Positions 1-7,265 of a DNA stretch of 10,005 nt are shown piece after piece. This DNA comes from Balneolia bacterium. GTDB lineage: Bacteria; Bacteroidota; Rhodothermia; Balneolales; Cyclonatronaceae. Numbering within the stretch: the first letter of the stretch is position 1; every line of letters begins with the position of its first letter. Position numbers and translations under genes: made by a program. Below the pieces are notes generated by a model. The model was not told where the DNA came from. It searched no databases and saw nothing but the letters and a program-made list of their open reading frames with translations. Location of the stretch: positions 1 through 10,005 of the forward strand of contig PXDL01000356.1 of the NCBI GenBank assembly GCA_003566395.1, written 5' to 3'.

Positions 1-1118
1 CCGGAAAAGGTATCAGGCCCTTCGGCAAGTTCCACAACATCCGAAAACGTTCGAATGTCTTCCGAAAACGGCGTTGCAATAACAGGTTTTCCGGAGGCCA
101 GATACTCGTTTATTTTTAGCGGATAGATGCTCCGGGTCATATCATTTATCCGGAAGGGCAGAATAAGAGCGTCAAATGCAGCCAGATATGCCGGCAGTTC
201 TTGAATATGTTTTGCTCCGGTAAAATAGAGATTCGGTATGGCATCAAGATCGATATCGGTATGGCCCTGATGATTCCTGGGGCCGACCATCACAATGCTT
301 TTATCAGGGTGCGTTTTGCACAGCTTCTCGATTATGTCATAATCCACGCGATGGCAAATGTTGCCCGTGTAGCCGATGCGCGGCAAGGGTATATTCCGTA
401 TGTCGTCGGGGATTGGAAGCTCCCGGGTATAGGATGTGCTGAACAGTTCAAAATCGGCCGCATTAGGAAGCAAACGAACCTCGCTACCGGATTTTTCGGA
501 TAGGTCGCGCTGCAATGTTTGGGACGTAGCGAAGCTCAGGTCGGCCTGTCGTATGGCATCAAGCTCGGCTTGGATACCGAACTTTTTCAGATACGGTTCA
601 AGCGCCGCCAGGTTATCGCGTGATTGATATAAAAAAAGCCGGGGAGTGAATCCCACGGGAAGAGAGGTAAGGTAGAGCGGATTAAACGAGTTGAAAAAAA
701 TAAACTTATCGTAGCCGAGTTCATTAAGCGCGTTGCGAATACATCGTACGAACAACCGGTCGTTTCTGCTTTTTAATCTGCGGTAGAAGTCGCCTTCAGG
801 AAGTCGGTTTACCGGAAGCATCAGCGGGGGCGTGAGCGCGTAGAGCATCGGTCCGTACTTAGGCAGAGGCGTAATCGTTTGCCTTCCGAACAGCAGCGCC
901 GGGCGTCTTCTACGCAGATGGTCTTTCTGCCATTCCCGAAAAAAGTCTGTGAGCGTGAACGGGTAGTCTGCATACAGCACGGGCTGCTCTTTTGAAAGCA
1001 CCTGCGCCAGCGACCATGCTGCGGAAGAGTAATCACCGTCCCAGCGCGACATGCTGATCATTACGACGGGCAGACGGCTCGGTCTCGGTGAAACGGAAGC
1101 GGAGGATGTTTTTGACAT
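1..1118 (-). CDS. Glycosyltransferase, GT-B fold (GT1/GT4-like), C-terminus cut by window edge
   Basis: The minus strand reads open from an ATG at 1118 to base 1, giving 372 codons with no stop; only the last few tens of residues are probably missing. The second half has the usual nucleotide-sugar-binding Rossmann domain of GT-B glycosyltransferases: RIGYTGN (residues 247-253), a strand ending VMVGP (276-280), YFTG (298-301), LPAYLAAFDALILPF (308-322), and the donor-site loop YPLKINEYLASGKPVIATPF (332-351). The first half (from LPVVMISMSRWDGDYSS, 16-32) is the variable acceptor domain. No signal peptide or membrane segment is visible, so it probably acts in the cytoplasm or at the inner face of the membrane on a surface polysaccharide or glycolipid (inference). 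Donor and acceptor cannot be told. ATGs at codons 20 and 23 are possible alternative starts; none has a good ribosome binding site. It is transcribed away from the pepF operon. Confidence 0.88.
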   Translation of the reverse strand, partial: MSKTSSASVSPRPSRLPVVMISMSRWDGDYSSAAWSLAQVLSKEQPVLYADYPFTLTDFFREWQKDHLRRRRPALLFGRQTITPLPKYGPMLYALTPPLMLPVNRLPEGDFYRRLKSRNDRLFVRCIRNALNELGYDKFIFFNSFNPLYLTSLPVGFTPRLFLYQSRDNLAALEPYLKKFGIQAELDAIRQADLSFATSQTLQRDLSEKSGSEVRLLPNAADFELFSTSYTRELPIPDDIRNIPLPRIGYTGNICHRVDYDIIEKLCKTHPDKSIVMVGPRNHQGHTDIDLDAIPNLYFTGAKHIQELPAYLAAFDALILPFRINDMTRSIYPLKINEYLASGKPVIATPFSEDIRTFSDVVELAEGPDTFS

Positions 1119-1289
1119 GAGCCTAAGTTCCGAAAGATTGAAATGGAGAACAAGAGGGGGTTGAATCATCAGAAATTAAGCCATCACGGCGCGGCAAATT
1201 GAGCCGGTCGGCATTTCGTAAATGTCATGATAAACACGTACCTTAAAGGTTATGAAAATATCCAGGTATAGACGATCGATAGAATATTT
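1119..1289. promoter_or_regulatory. Divergent intergenic region between glycosyltransferase and pepF
   Basis: These 171 bases lie between two genes that point away from each other, so promoters for both should be here (inference from layout). I could not find a full TTG...TAnnTTTG promoter on either strand. The nearest is TCAATTTG on the minus strand (1202 to 1195), one base off the -7 consensus and without a matching upstream TTG. No terminator or operator-like repeat was seen. Confidence 0.4.
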
Positions 1290-3071
1290 ATGAGCGAAAA
1301 TACAGGAGCGGAACAGGTTAGGTGGGACCTATCTGATTTGTACGATGCGCCGGACGACAAAAAACTTAAAGAGGATAAAGAACGGCTGCTGGCGATGGCC
1401 GAGCGGTTTTCTAAAACGTATAAGGGAAATGTTGCCTCCCTCGATGCTGCAGGACTGCGGGACGCACTTCGTAAGTATGAAGCCGTTCATGATCTTGCCC
1501 AACGCGTGGGTTCCTACGCCTATCTGAACTGGAGCACCAATACCGAGAATGCCGGGCTTGGGAAGCTGGTACAGGAAAGCAATGAGCTGGGTTCTGAAAT
1601 AAGTCAGCTTCTTGTGTTTTTCGATCTCGAATGGCTTGCCATTGATGAAGACAAAGCCCGGAAACTGATCGATTCTCCCGAACTCGCATTTTACCGGCAT
1701 TACCTGAAGACCTCCCGGAAGTACAAGCCCCACATGCTCACGGAAGCGGAAGAACAACTGCTTTCGGCCAAAACGGTAACCGGCTCATCGGCCTGGGTGC
1801 GTTTTTTTGATGAATCTCTCGGTGCTGCACGTTTCCAACTCGACGGTAAAGAATATACCGAACAGGAAGTGCTCAGCCGGATGCACGAGTCGGATCGTGA
1901 ACTACGGCGTCAGGCGGCCGCGTCGCTTACCGAAGGTTTCAGAGGTATGAGCCGGACGCTCACCTATATTTTTAACACCCTGCTGGTTGATAAAGCAACC
2001 AACGACAAGCTTCGCAACTATCCGTCATGGATAACATCAAGGAACTTGTCGAACGAGATAAAGGATGAAACCGTAGAGTCGTTAGTTGGGTCGGTAACCG
2101 ACGCCTATCCGCTCGTCCAGCGCTTTTATAAACTGAAAACCAGGATGCTCGGGCTTCCGGAGATGACTGAATACGACCGCTATGCGCCGATTCTCGAAAA
2201 TGAATCCCGCGTAACGTGGAATGAGGCTCGCGCACTTGTCGTAGATGCCTATCAGAAATTTCACCCTGAAATGGGCGAAGTGGCAGGTAAGTTTTTTGAG
2301 CATAACTGGATTGATGCTGCCATCAGGCCCGGTAAGCGAGGGGGCGCTTATTCAGCTTCCACGGCGGTTTCGGTACATCCGTATGTGTTTATGAATTACG
2401 ACGGCCGGGTGAGGGATGTGCAAACGCTTGCGCACGAACTCGGGCACGGTGTCCATCAGTATGTTTCGCGGGATAAAGGCGTTTTGCAGTCGGGTACTCC
2501 GCTCACAACAGCCGAAACGGCTTCTGTTTTTGGCGAGATGCTCGTGTTCCAGGATTTGATGGAGCGTCTCACAAGTAAAGATGAAAAACTGGCGCTTCTA
2601 ATCGGCAAAATCGACGACACCATAGCCACGGTGTTCAGACAAATTTCCATGAACCGCTTCGAAGATGCCATCCACACCGAGAGGCGCAGGGCTGGTGAAC
2701 TTACTACCGCCCGCTTTAACGAACTTTGGATGCAAACCCAGCGCGACCTCTATGGGGATTCGGTGAAATTAACTGATGATTACGCTCTGTGGTGGTGCTA
2801 CATTCCGCATTTTCTGCACACGCCCGGTTATGTATATGCCTATGCCTTCGGCGAACTTCTTGTGTTGGCTCTGTATGAACGCTATCAGCAGAGCAGGAAC
2901 GGATTCGCCGATGCGTATATGGAAATGCTCCGCGCCGGCGGCTCTGATTCGCCGGAAGCCATTACATCAAAAATGGGAGTTGATATAAATGGCGCCTCGT
3001 TCTGGAACAGCGGTATCATACTTATAGAAAAACTGATTGAGCAGGCCGAACAACTTGCCAACGAATCCTGA
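1290..3071 (+). CDS. pepF: Oligoendopeptidase F, zinc metallopeptidase of family M3
   Basis: The 593-residue protein matches the usual ~600-residue size of bacterial PepF. It should cut short oligopeptides in the cytoplasm; no signal peptide is present. It opens with the family's typical WDLSDLY (13-19). The zinc site is HELGH at 382-386, with His382 and His386 as ligands and Glu383 as catalytic base. The third ligand is probably Glu409 in TAETASVFGE. Further family landmarks are GAYSAST before the zinc site and the substrate-contacting IPHFLHTPGYVYAYAFGE (505-522), which holds His507, His510 and several tyrosines. The N-terminal helical PepF domain precedes the catalytic domain, which starts near residue 200. 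All key residues are intact, so it should be active. The AYAFGELLVLALY pattern fits the pepF/M3 subgroup rather than classical lactococcal PepF (from memory). It is first in a three-gene run; the next gene starts 9 bases after its stop. Confidence 0.96.
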   Translation: MSENTGAEQVRWDLSDLYDAPDDKKLKEDKERLLAMAERFSKTYKGNVASLDAAGLRDALRKYEAVHDLAQRVGSYAYLNWSTNTENAGLGKLVQESNELGSEISQLLVFFDLEWLAIDEDKARKLIDSPELAFYRHYLKTSRKYKPHMLTEAEEQLLSAKTVTGSSAWVRFFDESLGAARFQLDGKEYTEQEVLSRMHESDRELRRQAAASLTEGFRGMSRTLTYIFNTLLVDKATNDKLRNYPSWITSRNLSNEIKDETVESLVGSVTDAYPLVQRFYKLKTRMLGLPEMTEYDRYAPILENESRVTWNEARALVVDAYQKFHPEMGEVAGKFFEHNWIDAAIRPGKRGGAYSASTAVSVHPYVFMNYDGRVRDVQTLAHELGHGVHQYVSRDKGVLQSGTPLTTAETASVFGEMLVFQDLMERLTSKDEKLALLIGKIDDTIATVFRQISMNRFEDAIHTERRRAGELTTARFNELWMQTQRDLYGDSVKLTDDYALWWCYIPHFLHTPGYVYAYAFGELLVLALYERYQQSRNGFADAYMEMLRAGGSDSPEAITSKMGVDINGASFWNSGIILIEKLIEQAEQLANES

Positions 3072-3080
3072 AAATATACC

Positions 3081-4592
3081 ATGCCGCAAAATCAGGAGTA
3101 CACCGAAACCGAAGGTCACCAGCTTAGCGATATCAGCCGTGAAGAGAAAGCGCTGCATCGTTTTAAAGAAGCTGTTGCCGAGCTGATCACTCTTTTCCGC
3201 TTGTCCATCGGTGCCCCCACGGCATATCTCTACTGGATAAACCGGCAGCGAAAGCAGTTTGTGCTTGAATGCAGCAGCACCAAACTGGATGATGTGGTTT
3301 TTCAAGACCGGGCATCCTTCGATGATCATTTTCTGCTTCCCTTTAAAGATTTGGAAGAGGCGGAAATCGCCGAAATTAATGAGGATTTCCCGGTTTCCCG
3401 TCTCCAGCATCATGTGGAAGCGGCAAAAGTTCGTTCACTGGCGCTGTTCCCCTTCGTAAATAACGGGGAAACCATCGCTCTAACAGTTGCTGAAACCGAG
3501 GGGGATGAAGAACCGGGGGCGAAGGAGTTTGAGGCGGCTCATGCCTATCAGCAGGCGCTGGCCAATATTCTGAAGACGTATCTCGAGCTAAGCGAGTTGC
3601 TCGGTGAAGAAGACCGCTGGCAGGAATTTCAACAGACGGTGGAGTCGTTTTCCGACCGGCTTCCGGTTCAGGAGCTGCTGGTTCGGCTTACAGGAGAAAC
3701 GGCCGCGCTTATGCAAAACGGAAGCGCCGCACTCCTGACGCGAGGAGCCGGGAGCTGGCACGTTCTTTTCACCGCAGGTGATACCGGAAAAGGAATCAGG
3801 CCGGGTATGCGGATGTCCGAAAACTCGCAGGCCAACCGTGCGCTTCGGTCCGGAAAAGCCGAGTTCACCCTTCATTTTAACGGAAACCCGAAACGTATAG
3901 GAACAGGCGAGCCCTTTTTTGAAGGTGCATCTTTATCGGTTCCTTTGCTCGTGCATGACCGTCGCCAGGCTGTGCTTGTAACCTGGGATGAAAACGCAAT
4001 GGCGTTCCGGGAATCTCTTAAATATATGATCAACGACTTGGTGCGTATTGCCGGATTGCAGCTGAGTCAGGTCCGGTACGGTATCGGAACAACCGACGAT
4101 ATGACGGCAGGTGAGTCCGGCGCTTATACACGTGAATTTTTGGAAGCGGCCCTCGACCATATCCTTAAAAAGTCGAACCTCAATGAGATGCCGGTTCATT
4201 TGGTGTTCATAAGCCCTAAAGATTATCAGATTTTGCGAACCCGCCACCGGCTTGAAGCCCTTAAGCAGATGCAGCGGGAGTTAGGTGAAGACCTGAATCC
4301 GAACCATGCCGGGCTGAACGGACTTGTAGGTTTTTACGCCGACAGTCAGTTTTTGGTGATGGTGCAGGGAAATCGTGACAAGGTAATGGAGTGGCTTGGC
4401 GAGTTTTATGAGAACGTGAAATCGAAGGCGGGCGGTGATAATCTTTACGTTGACGACATAAATTTCTACATCGGAATCCATCATGCCGATAATCCCGATG
4501 CTTCTGCTTATGATCATTTTCAGGCCACCAAGCAGATGTTTAATCAATCGGTGAAGGAAAACCGGACTTTAACACAGATACTGAATGGGTAA
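3081..4592 (+). CDS. Two-GAF-domain protein with degenerate C-terminal GGDEF-like domain
   Basis: This is a 503-residue soluble protein with no signal peptide or membrane segment. Two GAF-like sensor domains can be seen, at about residues 25-170 and 190-335. The second ends with a typical GAF core (ASLSVPLLVHDRRQAVLV, 283-300) and a helix leading out. Residues 345-503 follow the layout of a GGDEF domain: ESGAYTREFLEAAL (345-358) matches the usual D-x-LTGxYNRRFF start, YIGIHHA (463-469) the SIGxA strand, and QATKQMFNQSVKENR (481-495) the A-x-A-x-Y-x-AK-x-x-GRN end. The catalytic parts are lost. The GGDEF signature is replaced by ADSQF (420-424), and the metal-binding D-x-D-x-F-K by SPKDY (378-382). 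It therefore should not make cyclic di-GMP; a sensing, binding or scaffold role is inference. The ligand of the GAF domains is unknown. It lies 9 bases after pepF, and its end overlaps the deoB start by 8 bases, which suggests coupled translation. Confidence 0.87.
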   Translation: MPQNQEYTETEGHQLSDISREEKALHRFKEAVAELITLFRLSIGAPTAYLYWINRQRKQFVLECSSTKLDDVVFQDRASFDDHFLLPFKDLEEAEIAEINEDFPVSRLQHHVEAAKVRSLALFPFVNNGETIALTVAETEGDEEPGAKEFEAAHAYQQALANILKTYLELSELLGEEDRWQEFQQTVESFSDRLPVQELLVRLTGETAALMQNGSAALLTRGAGSWHVLFTAGDTGKGIRPGMRMSENSQANRALRSGKAEFTLHFNGNPKRIGTGEPFFEGASLSVPLLVHDRRQAVLVTWDENAMAFRESLKYMINDLVRIAGLQLSQVRYGIGTTDDMTAGESGAYTREFLEAALDHILKKSNLNEMPVHLVFISPKDYQILRTRHRLEALKQMQRELGEDLNPNHAGLNGLVGFYADSQFLVMVQGNRDKVMEWLGEFYENVKSKAGGDNLYVDDINFYIGIHHADNPDASAYDHFQATKQMFNQSVKENRTLTQILNG

Positions 4593-5751
4593 TTTCTATT
4601 TGATAATCCTCGACGGGGTAGGCTGCGGACATCAGGAAGACGCAGCTTCCTATGGTGATACCGGCAGTAATACCCTCGGCCACGTTGTAGCTGAAACGGG
4701 CATAAAGCTTCCGAATTTCGAAAAACTGGGGCTTGGCAACATCATTCCCCTTGATACGGTGCTGCCGGTACTTGAGCCGCTGGCCGCTTATGGAAAGATG
4801 AGAGAAATATCGCCGGGAAAAGATTCAACCACCGGGCATTGGGAAATTGCGGGCATCAAAACCGAGCAACCTTTCCCCGTATATCCGCAGGGCTTTCCTG
4901 ATGACGTGATCACTGCCTATACTTCCGGTACAGGGGTGGATGGCGTGCTTGCCAACAAGCCGTATTCCGGCACCGTTGTGATCGATAAGTTCGGAGAGGA
5001 ACACATCAAAACCGGAAAACCCATTGTCTATACTTCAGCCGACAGCGTTTTTCAGGTTGCCGCTCATACAGACGTAGTCCCTCTGGAAAAACTTTATGAA
5101 TGGTGCGCTTTTGCCCGTGACAAGGTGATGACTGAATCTCATGCAGTAGGACGTGTTATCGCGCGTCCGTTTGCTGGTGAACCGGGTAATTTCCACCGTC
5201 TTAGTGATAAGAGAAAAGATTTCTCACTTCCCGCACCGGTTCCGAATATCATGTCTGTGCTTCTGGATAAAGGGGTGAAAACCTACTCTATCGGCAAAGT
5301 TATTGACCTGTTTGGTGGTGTTGGTTTTACCCAGTATCGCAAAACCAACAGCAATGCCGAGGGAATTTCCCAGCTGCTGTCCATGATGAGCGCCGTAGAA
5401 GACAGCTTCGTTTTCGTGAACCTGATTGATACGGATCAGCTTTTCGGCCACCGTAATGATCCCAAAGGATTTGCCGCTTCTCTCGAAGAATTCGACCGTG
5501 CCATCCCCGCCCTTTACAGTAAACTAAAGGACGACGATGTGCTGGTCATTACCGCTGATCACGGAAATGACCCCACTACCGGAAGCACAGATCATGCGCG
5601 GGAATTTGTGCCGCTTCTTGTATGCCCGTCTGGGAACGCGGTGTCCGATAACCTGGGCATACGCGCTACTTTCAGTGATTTAGCCTGTTCAGCCATGCAG
5701 TTTTTCGGGGCGGATCACAATTTTAACGGTACCGGCTTTTTGAAAACTTAG
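4585..5751 (+). CDS. deoB: Phosphopentomutase (alkaline phosphatase superfamily)
   Basis: It interconverts ribose-1-phosphate and ribose-5-phosphate (and the deoxyribose forms), linking nucleoside breakdown to central carbon metabolism. The 388 residues fit the family (~390). All expected metal ligands are present when aligned by eye with the Bacillus enzyme: Asp10 (LIILDGVG), Asp284 and His289 (IDTDQLFGHR), Asp325 and His326 (ITADHGND), and His337 (TDHARE). Further family blocks are TGHWEIAG (83-90), IVYTSADSVFQVAAH (147-161) and RVIARPFAGEPGNF (190-203). At the nucleophile position, Thr85 in the Bacillus cereus enzyme, this protein has Ser81 within GKDSTTGHWE; serine can do the same chemistry. 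The ATG is fixed by the short stretch before Asp10. It shares the 8-base ATGGGTAA with the stop of the preceding gene in another reading frame, and no ribosome binding site precedes it, so translation is probably coupled. Confidence 0.96.
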   Translation: MGNFYLIILDGVGCGHQEDAASYGDTGSNTLGHVVAETGIKLPNFEKLGLGNIIPLDTVLPVLEPLAAYGKMREISPGKDSTTGHWEIAGIKTEQPFPVYPQGFPDDVITAYTSGTGVDGVLANKPYSGTVVIDKFGEEHIKTGKPIVYTSADSVFQVAAHTDVVPLEKLYEWCAFARDKVMTESHAVGRVIARPFAGEPGNFHRLSDKRKDFSLPAPVPNIMSVLLDKGVKTYSIGKVIDLFGGVGFTQYRKTNSNAEGISQLLSMMSAVEDSFVFVNLIDTDQLFGHRNDPKGFAASLEEFDRAIPALYSKLKDDDVLVITADHGNDPTTGSTDHAREFVPLLVCPSGNAVSDNLGIRATFSDLACSAMQFFGADHNFNGTGFLKT

Positions 5752-5921
5752 AAGAGCAGGTACCATTAAGCAGGAAATTTTGCATGCGGGTCGAATCCGG
5801 GGCGCCGTAAATTCGTATGAGATTGAAAGAAACAGAATGGCGTGAAAACGGAGTTTTTGAGCTTCCGGAAATGATTATAAATACCATCAAATTGGTCTGT
5901 TCGTTAACATGACCCGTTAAT
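5752..5921 (+). other. Intergenic region between deoB and the sigma-factor promoter
   Basis: There are about 170 bases without a supported gene. No convincing hairpin terminator follows deoB, so read-through into the sigma-factor gene is possible. CGTTAA occurs at 5902-5907 and again at 5915-5920, 13 bases apart, just before the promoter. GTTAAC at 5903-5908 recurs at 5957-5962, near the expected transcription start. These could be operator half-sites, but they are short and may be chance. Confidence 0.35.
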
Positions 5922-5953
5922 TTGCTCTGCGTAGCTTAAAAGTGCTATATTTG
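5922..5953 (+). promoter_or_regulatory. Bacteroidota-type promoter for the sigma-factor gene
   Basis: TTG at 5922-5924 (part of TTTG 5921-5924) is the -33 element and TATATTTG at 5946-5953 is a perfect TAnnTTTG -7 element, with 21 bases between them. This is the consensus read by the primary sigma factor of Bacteroidota. Transcription should begin a few bases further on, around 5957-5962, giving a leader of about 40 bases before the GTG at 6002. If so, the sigma-factor gene is expressed from a promoter of the class its own product recognises (inference). Confidence 0.75.
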
Positions 5954-6001
5954 CAGGTTAACAAAACAATTGAATTGCTCACCAAAGCGGATATTTTCAA
6001 C

Positions 6002-6886
6002 GTGGCAAAAAAGAAGAAAAAAGATCCAAAAAATCCATCACCAAGCGGAATTTCTACACGGGAGTCGCAGTCGCTTGACCGCTACCTTCAGGAGATAGGA
6101 AAAGTTAGTCTCATTACTCCGGATGAAGAAGTTGAGCTTGCCAAACGCATTCAGGCTGGTGATCAGGAAGCACTTGAAAAACTTACGCAGGCTAATCTCC
6201 GCTTCGTAGTTTCAGTGGCAAAACAGTACCAAAATCAGGGTCTTTCGCTGGGTGATCTCATCAATGAAGGAAACCTGGGCCTCATAAAAGCCGCCAAGCG
6301 TTTCGATGAAACACGTGGATTCAAGTTTATTTCCTATGCCGTTTGGTGGATTCGTCAGTCAATTCTTCAGGCGCTTGCCGAACAAAGCCGGATAGTACGT
6401 CTGCCGCTGAACCGTGTGGGTGCGCTGAACAAAATCGGGAAGGAACTTTCCAAGCTTGAACAGGAATACGAGCGTCTTCCGTCTGCTGCCGAGCTTTCTG
6501 AATCGCTCGATATGTCGGTATCTGAAGTTGCCGATACCCTGAAAATTTCCGGACGTCACCTTTCTGTTGATGCCCCATTTGCTCAGGGAGAAGACAACCG
6601 CCTGCTCGACGTTCTCGAAAATGAGGAAACCCCTAACCCCGATCTTGAACTTATGAGCGAATCGCTCAAAGTTGAAATCGAACGGGCGTTATCGAAACTC
6701 AGCTCAAGAGAAGCCGAAGTCATCCGTCTGTATTTCGGAATCGGCCGCGAGCACTCGCTCACGCTTGAAGAAATTGGCGAACGCTTCGACTTAACCCGTG
6801 AGCGTGTCCGCCAGATCAAAGAAAAAGCCCTTAGAAAACTCCGGCATCACAATCGCAGCATGGCCTTACGTGCCTATCTGGGGTGA
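6002..6886 (+). CDS. rpoD: Primary (housekeeping) RNA polymerase sigma factor, sigma-70 family, short form
   Basis: It directs RNA polymerase to housekeeping promoters. From the GTG at 6002 it has 294 residues, the size of Bacteroidota RpoD, which lacks region 1.1 and the large non-conserved insert. Region 1.2 is RESQSLDRYLQEIGKVSLIT (20-39). Region 2 includes ANLRFVVSVAKQYQNQGLSL and the -7-reading and melting stretch GFKFISYAVWWIRQSI (106-121). Region 3 follows at about 135-210. Region 4 carries the helix-turn-helix LTLEEIGERFDLTRERVRQI (253-272). A lysine-rich start (AKKKKKDPK) precedes region 1.2. An in-frame GTG at 5942 would add 20 residues, but the promoter's -7 box (5946-5953) lies inside that extension, so 6002 is preferred. 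There is no Shine-Dalgarno sequence. Stops TGA and TAA are adjacent (6884-6889), and a terminator follows, so it is the last gene of its transcript. Confidence 0.95.
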   Translation: MAKKKKKDPKNPSPSGISTRESQSLDRYLQEIGKVSLITPDEEVELAKRIQAGDQEALEKLTQANLRFVVSVAKQYQNQGLSLGDLINEGNLGLIKAAKRFDETRGFKFISYAVWWIRQSILQALAEQSRIVRLPLNRVGALNKIGKELSKLEQEYERLPSAAELSESLDMSVSEVADTLKISGRHLSVDAPFAQGEDNRLLDVLENEETPNPDLELMSESLKVEIERALSKLSSREAEVIRLYFGIGREHSLTLEEIGERFDLTRERVRQIKEKALRKLRHHNRSMALRAYLG

Positions 6887-6931
6887 TAAGGCCGTGTCTA
6901 TAGGATCAGATTACGCTAAATTTTTTCTACG

Positions 6932-6967
6932 ATGGGGTTGGTTTTCGGACCACCCCCATTTTTGTTT
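6932..6967 (+). terminator. Intrinsic terminator after the sigma-factor gene
   Basis: ATGGGGTTGG (6932-6941) pairs with CCACCCCCAT (6950-6959) over 10 positions with one T-C mismatch, closing an 8-base loop. The run TTTTTGTTT follows directly. It lies 46 bases after the stop codon of rpoD. Confidence 0.85.
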
Positions 6968-7138
6968 CCCGTTGATACGAAAGCAAGTTTTTTTCAGACT
7001 GATCGTTATTTAGGATAACACCCCATATCCCTCTTGGTTTTCTATGACCAGTTTGCTTCCGGCATGTAAAACAGCAGGCATCAATTTGCCATTAGATACG
7101 AAATCATATAGCTTATTTACACAGAGCCGGATGAAGTA

Positions 7139-7164
7139 AAATCATTAGCCGATTCAAATGATTT
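7139..7164 (+). repeat. Inverted repeat in the lipoprotein upstream region
   Basis: AAATCATT (7139-7146) and AATGATTT (7157-7164) are perfect inverted copies with a 10-base spacer. CCGG flanks on each side (7127-7130 and 7166-7169). It is not followed by a T-run, so it is not a terminator. It could be an operator for a dimeric regulator or a leader-RNA hairpin, about 100 bases before the start codon. Confidence 0.45.
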
Positions 7165-7252
7165 GCCGGTCTGATGCGTTATGCTATTAATTCTACCAAA
7201 CATTCAGGGAACATTTTCCGGTCGGATAAGGTACAAGTTAAAAAACCCGCTT

Positions 7253-7259
7253 AGAGGTG
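7253..7259 (+). promoter_or_regulatory. Strong Shine-Dalgarno sequence that fixes the lipoprotein start
   Basis: AGAGGTG sits 6 bases before the ATG at 7266. The in-frame GTG at 7257 lies inside this motif, so it is the ribosome binding site and not the start codon. No other gene in the window has such a site. Confidence 0.8.
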
Positions 7260-7265
7260 ACTATT

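Larger units (their letters stand above)
6887..7265 (+). other. 379-base intergenic region
   Basis: It holds the sigma-factor terminator (6932-6967), an 8-base inverted repeat (7139-7164), and the ribosome binding site of the lipoprotein gene at its end. GATACGAAA occurs twice, near 6974 and near 7095. The closest -7 like sequence is TCAATTTG at 7081-7088, one base off consensus, with TTG 25 bases upstream, which is too far. No gene, tRNA or small RNA was recognised. A promoter for the lipoprotein gene must lie here but could not be placed. Confidence 0.5.

Noticed and set aside
201..503. A 100-codon plus-strand frame
   Set aside because: It is antisense to the glycosyltransferase, including its conserved donor-binding domain.
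1329..1757. A 142-codon minus-strand frame within pepF
   Set aside because: It lies opposite well-conserved PepF sequence and shows no family motif.
2967..3413. A 148-codon minus-strand frame across the pepF-GAF junction
   Set aside because: It is antisense to two supported genes and has no recognisable domain.
4125..4589. Active diguanylate cyclase
   Set aside because: Both the GGDEF signature and the metal-binding aspartates are replaced.
5788..5798. GGGTCGAATCC resembles a tRNA T-arm
   Set aside because: It lacks the second T of TTC, and no anticodon arm, D-arm or acceptor stem can be formed around it.
5817..5912. A 31-codon open frame (MRLKETEW...) in the deoB-rpoD gap
   Set aside because: It has no ribosome binding site, no recognisable motif and ends just before the rpoD promoter; a frame this short is expected by chance.
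7257..7265. GTG as start of the lipoprotein, three codons upstream of the ATG
   Set aside because: The GTG is part of the AGAGGTG ribosome binding site, and starting at ATG 7266 gives a normal signal peptide.
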